From positions 128,182 to 192,181 of the forward strand of contig JACKAW010000007.1 in the NCBI GenBank assembly GCA_020634885.1: a stretch of DNA of 64,000 bases. The letters are read 5' to 3'. Source of the stretch: Anaerolineales bacterium. Lineage in GTDB: Bacteria > Chloroflexota > Anaerolineae > Anaerolineales > Villigracilaceae. Position numbers and translations under genes: made by a program. Below are positions 19,301 to 27,188 of the stretch, in pieces. Position 1 is the first letter of the stretch. Every line of letters begins with the position of its first letter. The notes beneath the pieces were generated by a model that was given only the letters and a program-made list of their open reading frames with translations, did no database searches and was not told where the DNA came from.

Positions 19301-20386
19301 TTTGCCCGCCTGTACCAAATAATCTTTGTTGCGGTGAAAGAGGAACTGCGCCCGCATGGATTGCTGTAAATAACCCATCAGGCGTGCCTGCTCCGGGTTC
19401 ACATCTTCGGGGCGGTCGGGGTCGAGAAGCTGAATGCCGAGCAAAGACTCCACCCGTGCCATACCGATCTCGGTGAAGTTGATCGAGCGGGATTTTTCAT
19501 CCATCTCGTAATCTTCGGGCTTGAGTTGCTTCACGATCTGCGCCATGCGCCCATACCATTCCAGGTCACCAGAAGCGGGACCAGAAATAATAAGCGGGGT
19601 GCGCGATTCGTCAATGAGGACGTTATCCACTTCATCGATCATGGCGTAGTAATGTCCGCGTTGAACACGGTTCTCAAGTTTCATTGCCATGTTGTCACGC
19701 AGGTAATCGAAGCCGAATTCCGAGTTGGTGCCAAAGGTCACGTCGGCGCGGTAGGCTTCGGCGCGGTCTACGAGGCGCATGTGACGTTGATCTTCCTGCG
19801 GCGACTCGCGTTCAAAGTCGACGATAAAGGCTTTCTTGCCATTCTCGGTGGCAGCCGCCATTTGCAACACGCCCACACTCAAACCAAGCGCCTGATAAAT
19901 GGGCGCCATCCAACGGGCATCGCGGCGCGCCAGATAATCGTTGACGGTGATCAGGTGAACGCCGCGTCCGAGCAGGGCATTGAGGTACACCGGCATGGTA
20001 GCCACGAGGGTTTTCCCTTCACCTGTGCGCATTTCAGCGATCTCGCCGCCATGCAGCGCCGCGCCGCCGATGATCTGCACATCGTAATGTCTTAACCCAA
20101 GCGTACGTTTGGAGGCTTCACGCACCACGGCAAAGGCTTCGGGCAAAATTTCGTTAAGTGCATCCTGCTCTGCCTTGTGACGTTCTTTATCGGTCAGCCC
20201 ATCCAGGCTGCCGGTTAATTCTGCAATGCGTTTCTTGAATTCATCCGTCTTGGCGCGTAACGCATCATCGCTCAGCGGTTCGAACTGCGCCTCCAATGCG
20301 TTCACTTTCTCCACGATCGGGCGGTATTGGTCTACAGTTTTCTTTGTGGGGTCGCCACTAAATAGTTTCACGAAGTTCTTAAGCAT
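16376..20386 (-). CDS. secA: Preprotein translocase ATPase SecA, oversized
   Basis: This is the motor of Sec export at the inner membrane. At 1336 residues it is far longer than the usual 800-950. Walker A (MRTGEGKT), the DEAD-like box (IDEVDNVLIDESRTP), TNMAGRGVDIKLGG and GRAARQGDPGSSRFYLSLED are all intact. About 90 extra residues are inserted in the second nucleotide-binding fold (about 540-625), between TTSVESSELLSNRL and MHEVLNARRHTEES. The helical C-terminal half is greatly expanded. The usual zinc tail (CxCx8CH) is missing; the protein ends in a basic KKKRRRRS. GAAAGGGA precedes the ATG. Adenosine deaminase follows. Confidence 0.95.
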   Translation of the reverse strand: MLKNFVKLFSGDPTKKTVDQYRPIVEKVNALEAQFEPLSDDALRAKTDEFKKRIAELTGSLDGLTDKERHKAEQDALNEILPEAFAVVREASKRTLGLRHYDVQIIGGAALHGGEIAEMRTGEGKTLVATMPVYLNALLGRGVHLITVNDYLARRDARWMAPIYQALGLSVGVLQMAAATENGKKAFIVDFERESPQEDQRHMRLVDRAEAYRADVTFGTNSEFGFDYLRDNMAMKLENRVQRGHYYAMIDEVDNVLIDESRTPLIISGPASGDLEWYGRMAQIVKQLKPEDYEMDEKSRSINFTEIGMARVESLLGIQLLDPDRPEDVNPEQARLMGYLQQSMRAQFLFHRNKDYLVQAGKVVIVDESTGRLMPGRRWSDGLHQAVEAKEGVKVEPESVTYATVTLQNYYRMYQKLAGMTGTALTEAEEFNKIYSIEVAPISPNLEYLSYGKEAPLTEVKAKDEEGYTYSYFTKAGETEPLFYRRKDYPDVIYRTVEAKLRAIVQEIVRFNALGRPMLVGTTSVESSELLSNRLKAEPVRRLMQYLLVRDHYVRANNIDEDGRLIADLVPFNQPIDRITPDALRAFIKPHGLTNISLDDETNLQTLCEILRVPETTKDRLKKIFQGGVMHEVLNARRHTEESQIIAGAGAFGAVTIATNMAGRGVDIKLGGELAEEVISAVNRVLGKNGSNDPFDMTHDERRAALKTIDPSNYGLYEAEVKSFLQYFEDMERVKELGGLHVIGSERHEARRIDNQLRGRAARQGDPGSSRFYLSLEDDLMRVQGGQQVSALMERLKVDDSLPLEARLVASVIEQSQHRIEGANFDVRKHLLEYDDVLNTQRQQIYLQRDKIFVKEDLSRDVAEMLDAEVTKRVEVGLADEEGPWRLLAWLDQVQPAFDSKNGLYPSYGFKLLLDQIRGTEKEEVKRSTLDVVAKSIDAEYAHALHAIDQLIERTGETLEMQISEREDTLDAFFQTLGDREDNPKPQKLIEEINTFARLALRPNNDLLKKLADDPEEAKDEIQGMVASQLTGISAARVIGAIQNRLGEQVQWQNPLPSDWDELTDVLLGTTQAAFEAKKKRLNAQIARDIDLLLQREDVSTTSGKLRLLITLSQGQRTAFDQRTHKQVKQVYTRFAYAFYAAQLLGGRDAEDIADEVMSHLEQAEESLRETWGQSEFTRLSQNAAKLADFGPAARIAFGEARLTDAFSSLNEEEAAQLSSAIGKYVLNEVHRQLLLGAFSELWVEYLTKVEALRISIGLEAYAQRDPLVQYKGQASEMFAQLLEEVRGLVISRAFAARPRRVEITPIETAEAASVPTETQIEIGDSGSKKKRRRRS

Positions 20387-20487
20387 GTAATCCCTTTCAA
20401 TGGGAAAAGATTATAGCATGTGGGGTATTGGAGGAATGTAAGAGAAGTGCGAGGGGTTTATCTCGTAGCTTATAAAATCTGCTGGTG

Positions 20488-20493
20488 TATAAT
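20488..20493 (+). promoter_or_regulatory. -10 element just before the glycosyltransferase start
   Basis: TATAAT ends 8 bases before the ATG at 20502, and no ribosome binding site lies between. This again suggests a leaderless transcript. The -35 region is not convincing. A possible opposing -10 for secA (TATAAT on the minus strand) lies at 20410-20415. Confidence 0.5.
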
Positions 20494-20501
20494 GCCGAGA
20501 A

Positions 20502-22073
20502 ATGCTAAAAAACAACTCATCCTGGCAGGTATTAAATCGCAAGATCACGCTGTCAATCCTTGCAGCCCTCGCGACGTTAATCGTCCTCACGCAGAGCAAC
20601 CCGGGTACAGTCCTTCCCAACCGTGACTACGGTTTTTATTCTTATATCGGTTTGCAAGTTCTACGGGGAAACATACCCTACAAGGATGTGTGGGAAAGCA
20701 AGCCGCCCGCCATTTTTTACCTGAACGCCGCTGCATTATCCCTTGGGCGTGGATATCGCTGGGGAATTTGGTTGGTTGAGTTCGCCTTTCTCTTTGCCTC
20801 CATTCTGGTTTCATATTCTCTTTTCAAAAAACTTTGGGGCACCACACCCGCCCTCTTTGGCGCAGCCACCTGGCTTTTGGGTATGAACCTGACCTTGCAA
20901 GGCGGAAACTATACCGAGGAATATCCTCTGCTTTTCCACTTCCTTTCCTTCACCCTGCTCCTGTACCTGATTGAAAACCCCAAACAGCGTCTCGTCAACC
21001 TGATCATTGGATTGCTCTTCTCCATCAGCTTTTTATTTCGCCCAAACAATGCAGTCGTCGAAGCAGTTGTCATCCTTGTCCTTGGCGCCACCCTTTTATG
21101 GCAGCGCCAATGGAAAGATCTATTCAACACTGTCTTGTGGGTTACGCTTGGCATTGTCATTCCCCTTGCGATCACATCCGCGTACTTTGCATATCAGGGT
21201 CTCTTTCAAGACATGCTGAATGCTTCCATTATTTACAACCTTACCTATAGCGCCACAGACCAAAGCGCCTCATCGCCGCTTTTGGTTGGGTTTAAGTTTT
21301 TGAACATTACCGCATGGATCGGGCTAGTCGGATACCTGCTTATGTTCACAAAGATCAATGAGATACGCAAAAGCGCTTATCTACCGTTCTTCATTGCACT
21401 GGCTGTTGATGTGCCCGCCGTTGTAGCGTTTAGCGACCCCGCCAAGCGGAATTACGGTCATTATTTCATGAACTGGCTGCCGTTCATCGGCGTACTGGCT
21501 GCGCTCGCATTTCATAGCATTAGAGAAAAACTATTCCCAAAATTTAACGAGACTCTATTCATTTCACTATTTTTCGCCATCGCCATTGGGGTCTTTGTTT
21601 TCAACGGCAACGCCTCCACATACGTCAAAGCCATTGACCACTTTTTCACCACATCTGACCGTGAAGCCCGCTCTCCAATTTCCATTTATGTGGACAATCA
21701 CACAAACCCCGGCGAATATGTCCTTTTCTGGGCAACTCACCCTGGCGAAAACTTCATGTCCCATCGAGATGCACCCATGACCGCGCTGTTCTATCCGAAC
21801 ATGGTGAAATCCGATATCTCGGATCGCTTGAATGACCAGTTTCTCACTGAGCTTCAAACAAAAACCCCCGTCCTTATTGTAGATATGGGACGCCTCACCA
21901 TTCCATCCCTTGACCCCATCCGTCGGGAAGAGCAGAAAGCCATGGGGGTGTACCCCGCCAACCCACCCCATAACCTGGATGAAGTGCTCGCCTTCATAGA
22001 AAAAAACTACTATCTTGAAGCCGAAGTCAAGGGACGGTCTATCTACCGCCTGAGCGGAACGCAAGAGCCATAA
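20502..22073 (+). CDS. Polytopic membrane glycosyltransferase-like protein (GT39/ArnT type)
   Basis: This 523-residue protein has about ten hydrophobic segments and a large C-terminal soluble part. The first extracytoplasmic loop carries NRDYGFYSYIGLQVLRGNIP and YKDVWESKPP. This acidic, aromatic loop is typical of the PMT/ArnT superfamily, which moves sugars from polyprenyl carriers. The acceptor is unknown and there are no neighbouring sugar genes. The start ATG at 20502 sits 8 bases after a -10 element. It is divergent from secA. Confidence 0.7.
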   Translation: MLKNNSSWQVLNRKITLSILAALATLIVLTQSNPGTVLPNRDYGFYSYIGLQVLRGNIPYKDVWESKPPAIFYLNAAALSLGRGYRWGIWLVEFAFLFASILVSYSLFKKLWGTTPALFGAATWLLGMNLTLQGGNYTEEYPLLFHFLSFTLLLYLIENPKQRLVNLIIGLLFSISFLFRPNNAVVEAVVILVLGATLLWQRQWKDLFNTVLWVTLGIVIPLAITSAYFAYQGLFQDMLNASIIYNLTYSATDQSASSPLLVGFKFLNITAWIGLVGYLLMFTKINEIRKSAYLPFFIALAVDVPAVVAFSDPAKRNYGHYFMNWLPFIGVLAALAFHSIREKLFPKFNETLFISLFFAIAIGVFVFNGNASTYVKAIDHFFTTSDREARSPISIYVDNHTNPGEYVLFWATHPGENFMSHRDAPMTALFYPNMVKSDISDRLNDQFLTELQTKTPVLIVDMGRLTIPSLDPIRREEQKAMGVYPANPPHNLDEVLAFIEKNYYLEAEVKGRSIYRLSGTQEP

Positions 22074-22126
22074 ATCTTTAAGCCGCGCGTAGGGGAATAA
22101 CCTGAACATGCGTGCTATAATGCCGA

Positions 22127-22232
22127 CTAGTTCAGTAGTTTTGTAGTTGCATAGTTTTTTAGTTATGTAGCCTCATCATCTTCTACTGAGCGCTCCACTA
22201 CCTAACCACTCAACTAACTATCCAACTAACTC
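22127..22232. repeat. Degenerate TAGTT/AACTA repeat region before dnaE
   Basis: The left half repeats TAGTT (TAGTTCAGTAGTTTTGTAGTT) in various spacings, and the right half repeats CCAACTAAC-like units. The two halves are complementary, so the transcript could fold into a long imperfect hairpin. The repeat ends directly at the dnaE start codon and leaves no clear ribosome binding site. A -10-like TATAAT is at 22116-22121. Confidence 0.55.
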
Positions 22233-25200
22233 ATGTCTTTCGCCCATCTCCACGTTCATACCGAATACTCCATGCTCGACGGCTTCTCGAACATCAAGAA
22301 GCTGGTCAAACGCGTCAAGGAAATGAACATGGAATCGGTCGCCATTACCGACCATGGCACCATGTTCGGCGTGATCGACTTCTACAAAGCCGCCAAAGCC
22401 GAAGGGGTCAAACCCATCATCGGGTTAGAAGCCTACATGGCGGCACGCGGCATGAAAGACAAAGACTCCAAACTTGACCGCTCCTCCTTCCATTTATTGT
22501 TACTTGCAGAGAACGAAAAAGGCTACCAGAACCTGCTAAAGATCGCCTCTGCTGCACAACTGGAAGGTTTCTACTACTACCCCCGCATCGACCATGACTT
22601 TTTAGCGGCTCACTCCGAAGGGCTGATCTGCACCTCGGGCTGTATGTCTGCGGAAATTCCGCGCGCGTTGCTGAACGACAACCCCGAAGAAGCCGTGCGT
22701 AAATGGAATTGGTACTACGACGTCTTCGGACCCGACCGCTTCTTCGTCGAGTTGCAGGAACACAACATCCCTGAAATTCTCGACCTGAACCGAAAACTAC
22801 TCTCTCTCGGTGCGCGCTATTCTGCAAAATTCGTCGCCACCAATGATGTGCATTACGTCAACCAAGCAGATGCAAAGCTGCAAGATGTGCTTTTGGCGAT
22901 TCAGACCAACTCGACGCTGGCAGACCCCAACCGTATGCGCATGACCGATGACTCATACTTCTTACGCTCGCCGCTTGAGATGAGCAAACTCTTCTCTGAA
23001 GTGCCGGATGCGCTCTCAAATACACTGCTCATTGCTGAACGCTGTAACGTAAACCTTGATTTCAAAGGCTATCACCTGCCGGAGTTCCCCGTGCCGGAAG
23101 GTCACACCGCGGAATCATATCTGCGCTCGCTGTGCGAGGCTGGAGCGGAGAGAAGGTACGGGGACGATTGCGACAGCCCCAAAGTCCGCGAGAGGCTGAA
23201 TTACGAGTTGGGTATCGTCCACACCATGGGATTCGACGCCTACTTCCTGATCGTGTGGGACCTGTGTTCCTTCGCCCGCGAACATGGCATTTGGTACAAC
23301 GCGCGCGGTTCGGCGGCTGGTTCCATCATTGCGTACACGCTTGGCATCACGATGGTGGACCCACTCGAACATGCGCTGATCTTTGAACGCTTCTTAAATC
23401 CGGGGCGTGTATCAATGCCCGATATTGACCTTGACTTCCGCGACGACCGCCGCCATGAAATGCTCGAATATTGTGCGCGTAAATACGGCGACGATAAAGT
23501 CGCACAGATCATCACCTTCGGCACCATGGGCACCAAAGCCGCCATCCGTGATGTGGCGCGCGTGATGGAAATTCCGCTGCCCGAAGTGGATAAGGTTGCC
23601 AAACTCGTTCCGTTCTCGGCGGGCGGCACGACGGTTGCCGAAGCCAAGGAAGTAAAAGAATTCAAAGAGATTTACGACACCAACCCGAAAATGCGCGAGG
23701 TGATCGATATTGCCGAACGCATGGAAGGCACGGTGCGCAATGCAGGCACACACGCTGCGGGCGTGGTCATCTCAGATAAACCCATCCTCGAATACCTGCC
23801 GCTTCACCGCCCAACCTCCAACTCAGAAGATACACCCATCAAGTCGGTGACGCAGTTCGAAATGGGTATTCTCGACTCGCTCGGCATGTTGAAAGTGGAC
23901 TTCCTTGGTCTCATCACCTTGACGGTGATGGCGCGTGCCTGCGACCTGATCTACAAGCGGCACGGAATCAAATTTGATTTAACCAACATTCCCATTGATG
24001 ATCCAAAATCTTTTGAGATCATGGGCGCGGGTCAAACTGCTGGAATATTCCAGGTTGAAGGCGGGGGGATGACACGTTGGCTCGTGCAGATGAAGCCAAA
24101 GAACCTCGACAACATCATCGCCATGGTGGCGCTCTACCGCCCGGGACCAATGGCGTTCATCCCCGATTACATCGCCCGTATGAATGGCGATCAGGAAGTG
24201 GTCTATCGTCACCCCGCCATGGAGCCGATCTTCAAAGACACCTTCGGCATTCCAGTCTATCAGGAACAACTGATGCGCGCCGCGGTGGAACTCGCCGGGT
24301 ACACGCCCTCCGAGTCGGATGAGCTGCGTAAAGCCATCTCAAAGAAGAAAAAAGAAGACATCGAAAAGCACCGCAACAAATTCGTAGCAGGCGCAGTGGA
24401 AAAAGGCATGGAGCAATCCACTGCCGATGCGATCTATGCAGATTGGGAAGAGTTCGCGAGGTATGGATTTAACAAATCTCACGCCGCCGACTACGGTGTG
24501 ATCGCCGTGCAAACTGCGTACCTCAAATCACATTACCCCGCTGAGTACATGACCGCGCTCATGTCGGCTTCAGCGAGCCAGACCGAGAAAGTGGCATTTT
24601 ATGTAGCCGATGCCCGCAGCATGGGCATTCCCGTTCTGCAACCCGATATCAACTCATCGATGTGGGACTTCGATATTGAAGACGTGGAAGAAAAACCCAA
24701 CATCCGTTTTGGCATGGGCGCCATCAAAAACGTCGGTCAAGGCGCAGTCGAGCCGATCATTCAAGAGCGCATTGCCAATGGAAAGTTCAGCGACCTCAAC
24801 GACTTCGCCCGCCGCGTAGACTTGCGCGCCGTGGGCAAACGCGCGTTGGAAGGACTCATCAAAGTCGGTGCCATGGACTCCTTTGGCAACCGCGCCTCAT
24901 TGCTTGCCTCACTCGACCGAATTGTCGCCATCTCCAGCAACCACTTCCGCGCCGCCGATGCGGGACAAATGAGTCTCTTTGGCGCAGACACCGGCATCAT
25001 TGAAGAGATCACCCTGCCCGAAGTCAAAGACGTGGATAAGCGCGAAATGCTCAATTGGGAACGCGACCTCATTGGGCTGTACATCTCCGACCACCCGCTC
25101 AACGAATACCAAACCACCCTCGCCAAGATCGTCAGCTATTTCTCCGCTCAACTCAGCGAAGCCAGCCACGAAGAGAAAGTCCGCATGGCGGGGCTTGTCA

Positions 25201-26177
25201 CCGGCGTGCGTCCCTACACCACCAAAACCGGCAAACCCATGGGCTTCGCCCAAATGGAAGACATTCAAGGCACCATCGAACTCGTGCTCTTCCCAAAAAC
25301 CTGGGAGCAAGCCAAAGACAACCTCACCATCGGGCAGATCGTCATCGTGGAAGGCAAGGTCGATCAAGGCAGCACCCCGCCAAAAATTTTGGTCGATACG
25401 GTCAAGACCGAGATTCCCGTGACAACATCGGCGGATGATCCCTTCATCACAAAAGACTCTTCTCCCAAACCGCTTCTTGCCCGAACACAGGAGCAATCTC
25501 CCCGCCGACCGGATGCGGCTCAGACTAAGCCGGTCACTGCTTCACAACCCAAACCGGATCCCATGCCGAAAGCGCAGACTCCGCCGCCTGTTACCAAACC
25601 CATTGTGGCTGAACCTGCTCCTGCCTACAAAGCGCCTGTTGCAACCGATGATGACCTGAATGACGACATGCCCCCTCCGCCCGATAACTTCCCTGAAGGT
25701 TGGGATAACGAATGGCAGCCTTCATTTGATGAAGCCGCCATCGCCGCGCAGCCTGCGCCGAAGTTCAAGAAAGATGAACCCGTGACACCTCCGCTGGTAG
25801 CTCGCGCCGTCACAGCGTTGGATCAGGCTGGGATGGCAGATCAACTCGAAGACCGTGACGAAGCGTTCATTCCATCTTTATATGTTCCGCTTGCCAAAGA
25901 GAACAAGGACAAGGACCATCCGCCGCGCCAGATCACCATCATCCTGCGCCCCACCGGCGACAAGGAACGCGACAAACGCCGCATCAAAACCTTGCATGGC
26001 AACCTCACCCGTTTTCATGGCAAAGATCGTTTTAGTTTTCAGATCTTCGAGAACGGCAAGGGACACCTGATCGATTTTCCCAACGACACCACCCGCATTT
26101 GCCCCGAACTGCTTGAGAACCTAAGAAAGCTCATGGGCGAAGAAAGCTGGCGCGTGGAAGAGATCACGTTTCAGTAG
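22233..26177 (+). CDS. dnaE: DNA polymerase III alpha subunit
   Basis: This is the 1314-residue replicative polymerase. The N-terminal PHP domain has HLHVHTEYSMLDG, AITDHGTMFG and NDVHYV. The catalytic aspartates are in PDIDLDFRDDRR and KVDFLGL. Helix-hairpin-helix and OB (KVRMAGLVTGVRPY) regions follow. A Pro-rich disordered linker (about residues 1085-1185) then leads to a C-terminal domain of about 90 residues (ITIILRPTGDKERDKRRIKT). TDHG in the PHP domain, where E. coli has TDFT, suggests an intact metal site and possible built-in proofreading. It stands alone, with a strong hairpin directly behind it. Confidence 0.95.
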   Translation: MSFAHLHVHTEYSMLDGFSNIKKLVKRVKEMNMESVAITDHGTMFGVIDFYKAAKAEGVKPIIGLEAYMAARGMKDKDSKLDRSSFHLLLLAENEKGYQNLLKIASAAQLEGFYYYPRIDHDFLAAHSEGLICTSGCMSAEIPRALLNDNPEEAVRKWNWYYDVFGPDRFFVELQEHNIPEILDLNRKLLSLGARYSAKFVATNDVHYVNQADAKLQDVLLAIQTNSTLADPNRMRMTDDSYFLRSPLEMSKLFSEVPDALSNTLLIAERCNVNLDFKGYHLPEFPVPEGHTAESYLRSLCEAGAERRYGDDCDSPKVRERLNYELGIVHTMGFDAYFLIVWDLCSFAREHGIWYNARGSAAGSIIAYTLGITMVDPLEHALIFERFLNPGRVSMPDIDLDFRDDRRHEMLEYCARKYGDDKVAQIITFGTMGTKAAIRDVARVMEIPLPEVDKVAKLVPFSAGGTTVAEAKEVKEFKEIYDTNPKMREVIDIAERMEGTVRNAGTHAAGVVISDKPILEYLPLHRPTSNSEDTPIKSVTQFEMGILDSLGMLKVDFLGLITLTVMARACDLIYKRHGIKFDLTNIPIDDPKSFEIMGAGQTAGIFQVEGGGMTRWLVQMKPKNLDNIIAMVALYRPGPMAFIPDYIARMNGDQEVVYRHPAMEPIFKDTFGIPVYQEQLMRAAVELAGYTPSESDELRKAISKKKKEDIEKHRNKFVAGAVEKGMEQSTADAIYADWEEFARYGFNKSHAADYGVIAVQTAYLKSHYPAEYMTALMSASASQTEKVAFYVADARSMGIPVLQPDINSSMWDFDIEDVEEKPNIRFGMGAIKNVGQGAVEPIIQERIANGKFSDLNDFARRVDLRAVGKRALEGLIKVGAMDSFGNRASLLASLDRIVAISSNHFRAADAGQMSLFGADTGIIEEITLPEVKDVDKREMLNWERDLIGLYISDHPLNEYQTTLAKIVSYFSAQLSEASHEEKVRMAGLVTGVRPYTTKTGKPMGFAQMEDIQGTIELVLFPKTWEQAKDNLTIGQIVIVEGKVDQGSTPPKILVDTVKTEIPVTTSADDPFITKDSSPKPLLARTQEQSPRRPDAAQTKPVTASQPKPDPMPKAQTPPPVTKPIVAEPAPAYKAPVATDDDLNDDMPPPPDNFPEGWDNEWQPSFDEAAIAAQPAPKFKKDEPVTPPLVARAVTALDQAGMADQLEDRDEAFIPSLYVPLAKENKDKDHPPRQITIILRPTGDKERDKRRIKTLHGNLTRFHGKDRFSFQIFENGKGHLIDFPNDTTRICPELLENLRKLMGEESWRVEEITFQ

Positions 26178-26178
26178 A

Positions 26179-26221
26179 AATTAAAGAGACAGTCACTTTG
26201 GCAGTGACTGTCTCTTTAATT
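26179..26221. terminator. Perfect 19-bp terminator hairpin, GACAGTCAC family
   Basis: The arms 26179-26197 (AATTAAAGAGACAGTCACT) and 26203-26221 are perfect complements around TTGGC. The hairpin starts two bases after the dnaE stop. The core GACAGTCACT/AGTGACTGTC recurs at 33761-33793 and 52260-52292. Confidence 0.8.
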
Positions 26222-26329
26222 GAACGACAAACCCTTATTCGGTTATTTGATTTTCTTTCGACCGAATTGTGCTCATTGCTTTAGAACTCATTATCTTTGA
26301 AACAAAATCTATCAAAATAAGCCTTGACT

Positions 26330-27175
26330 TTATAAAATTTCAAATAAAGTAAGTAAGCAATCTCGTTGCGCCCTAAATTTCTTTCTGGACTCTATAAGGT
26401 TGATTTCATCGAACTCAAAATATTGATCTTTCCCAACTAGGGCTTTCAACCGCTTTTTCCCATCTTTAATTTCAACTTTGCTGTGAGCTACAGCATTTCG
26501 ATAATGAACAACATCATTTTCGAAAGCACTAAAGATTTCTTTGCACTTGCTTAGTTGTTTACCACGATCAGATTTTCGAACTGCTTCATCATTAGATTCT
26601 TGAATGGTTTTTAGTTCCTCTGAAATAATGCTATTTAACGCCATTTGTTTCCTGTTGAAGTCAAATACGCCAAACTTTCTCATAACTTGAGACTCGAAAA
26701 CTTTATGTTTAGGTGTAAACCATTTTATTAATAATTCTTCAATCATCTGCTCAAGCTCAATAGCATCTGCTACGACCCATCCTCTAAGCGTAGCAAGATC
26801 GGAAGAACGTTTCAATTTTAATTCAACAAGTTCTTTGATGCGAGTTTTTGCATCTTGCTTGCTTACATAAAAAACCCCGTCAAATTTCCTATTAGGCAAT
26901 TCACCTTCTGAATAAAATATCACATCTTGATAGCAACCTATTTCCCTTATTTCTTCAATGATACCGTCACCGTTGCCCTTAGGCAACTTGTAATCAACAA
27001 TTATTAACTCTAAATCATTGCTCTTTACATCATCTAAAACTTTAGTTTTGTCTCTGTGCATAAATGTCTTAAGCTCAAAGCCCTTTTCGTCGAGCCAATC
27101 TCTTAATTCAACCTCCAAAGACTCGACAAAAGGACGATTATCATCAACCCACAAAGCAAGAAATTCTGTTTTCAT
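26330..27175 (-). CDS. Receiver domain fused to predicted HEPN ribonuclease domain
   Basis: This 281-residue protein is the last gene of the methyltransferase operon. Residues 1-120 are a response-regulator receiver fold: the acidic pair D11-D12 (WVDDN), phospho-acceptor D61 (IIVDYKLPKGNGDG) and K106 (FYVSK). The C-terminal half is helical. It contains NDVVHYRNAVAHSKVE, in which R226 and H231 form the R-x4-H motif that marks HEPN RNases. No DNA-binding output domain is seen. By analogy this is an RNA-cleaving or RNA-binding effector controlled by phosphorylation. It starts 13 bases after the ATPase gene. AT-rich. HEPN proteins without RNase activity also exist, so activity is inference. Confidence 0.65.
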   Translation of the reverse strand: MKTEFLALWVDDNRPFVESLEVELRDWLDEKGFELKTFMHRDKTKVLDDVKSNDLELIIVDYKLPKGNGDGIIEEIREIGCYQDVIFYSEGELPNRKFDGVFYVSKQDAKTRIKELVELKLKRSSDLATLRGWVVADAIELEQMIEELLIKWFTPKHKVFESQVMRKFGVFDFNRKQMALNSIISEELKTIQESNDEAVRKSDRGKQLSKCKEIFSAFENDVVHYRNAVAHSKVEIKDGKKRLKALVGKDQYFEFDEINLIESRKKFRAQRDCLLTLFEIL

Positions 27176-27188
27176 AAACTAGCCCTCT

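Noticed and set aside
26222..26329. Extra small gene between dnaE terminator and the REC-HEPN gene
   Set aside because: There is no open frame with a ribosome binding site and no recognisable motif; it is plain AT-rich spacer.
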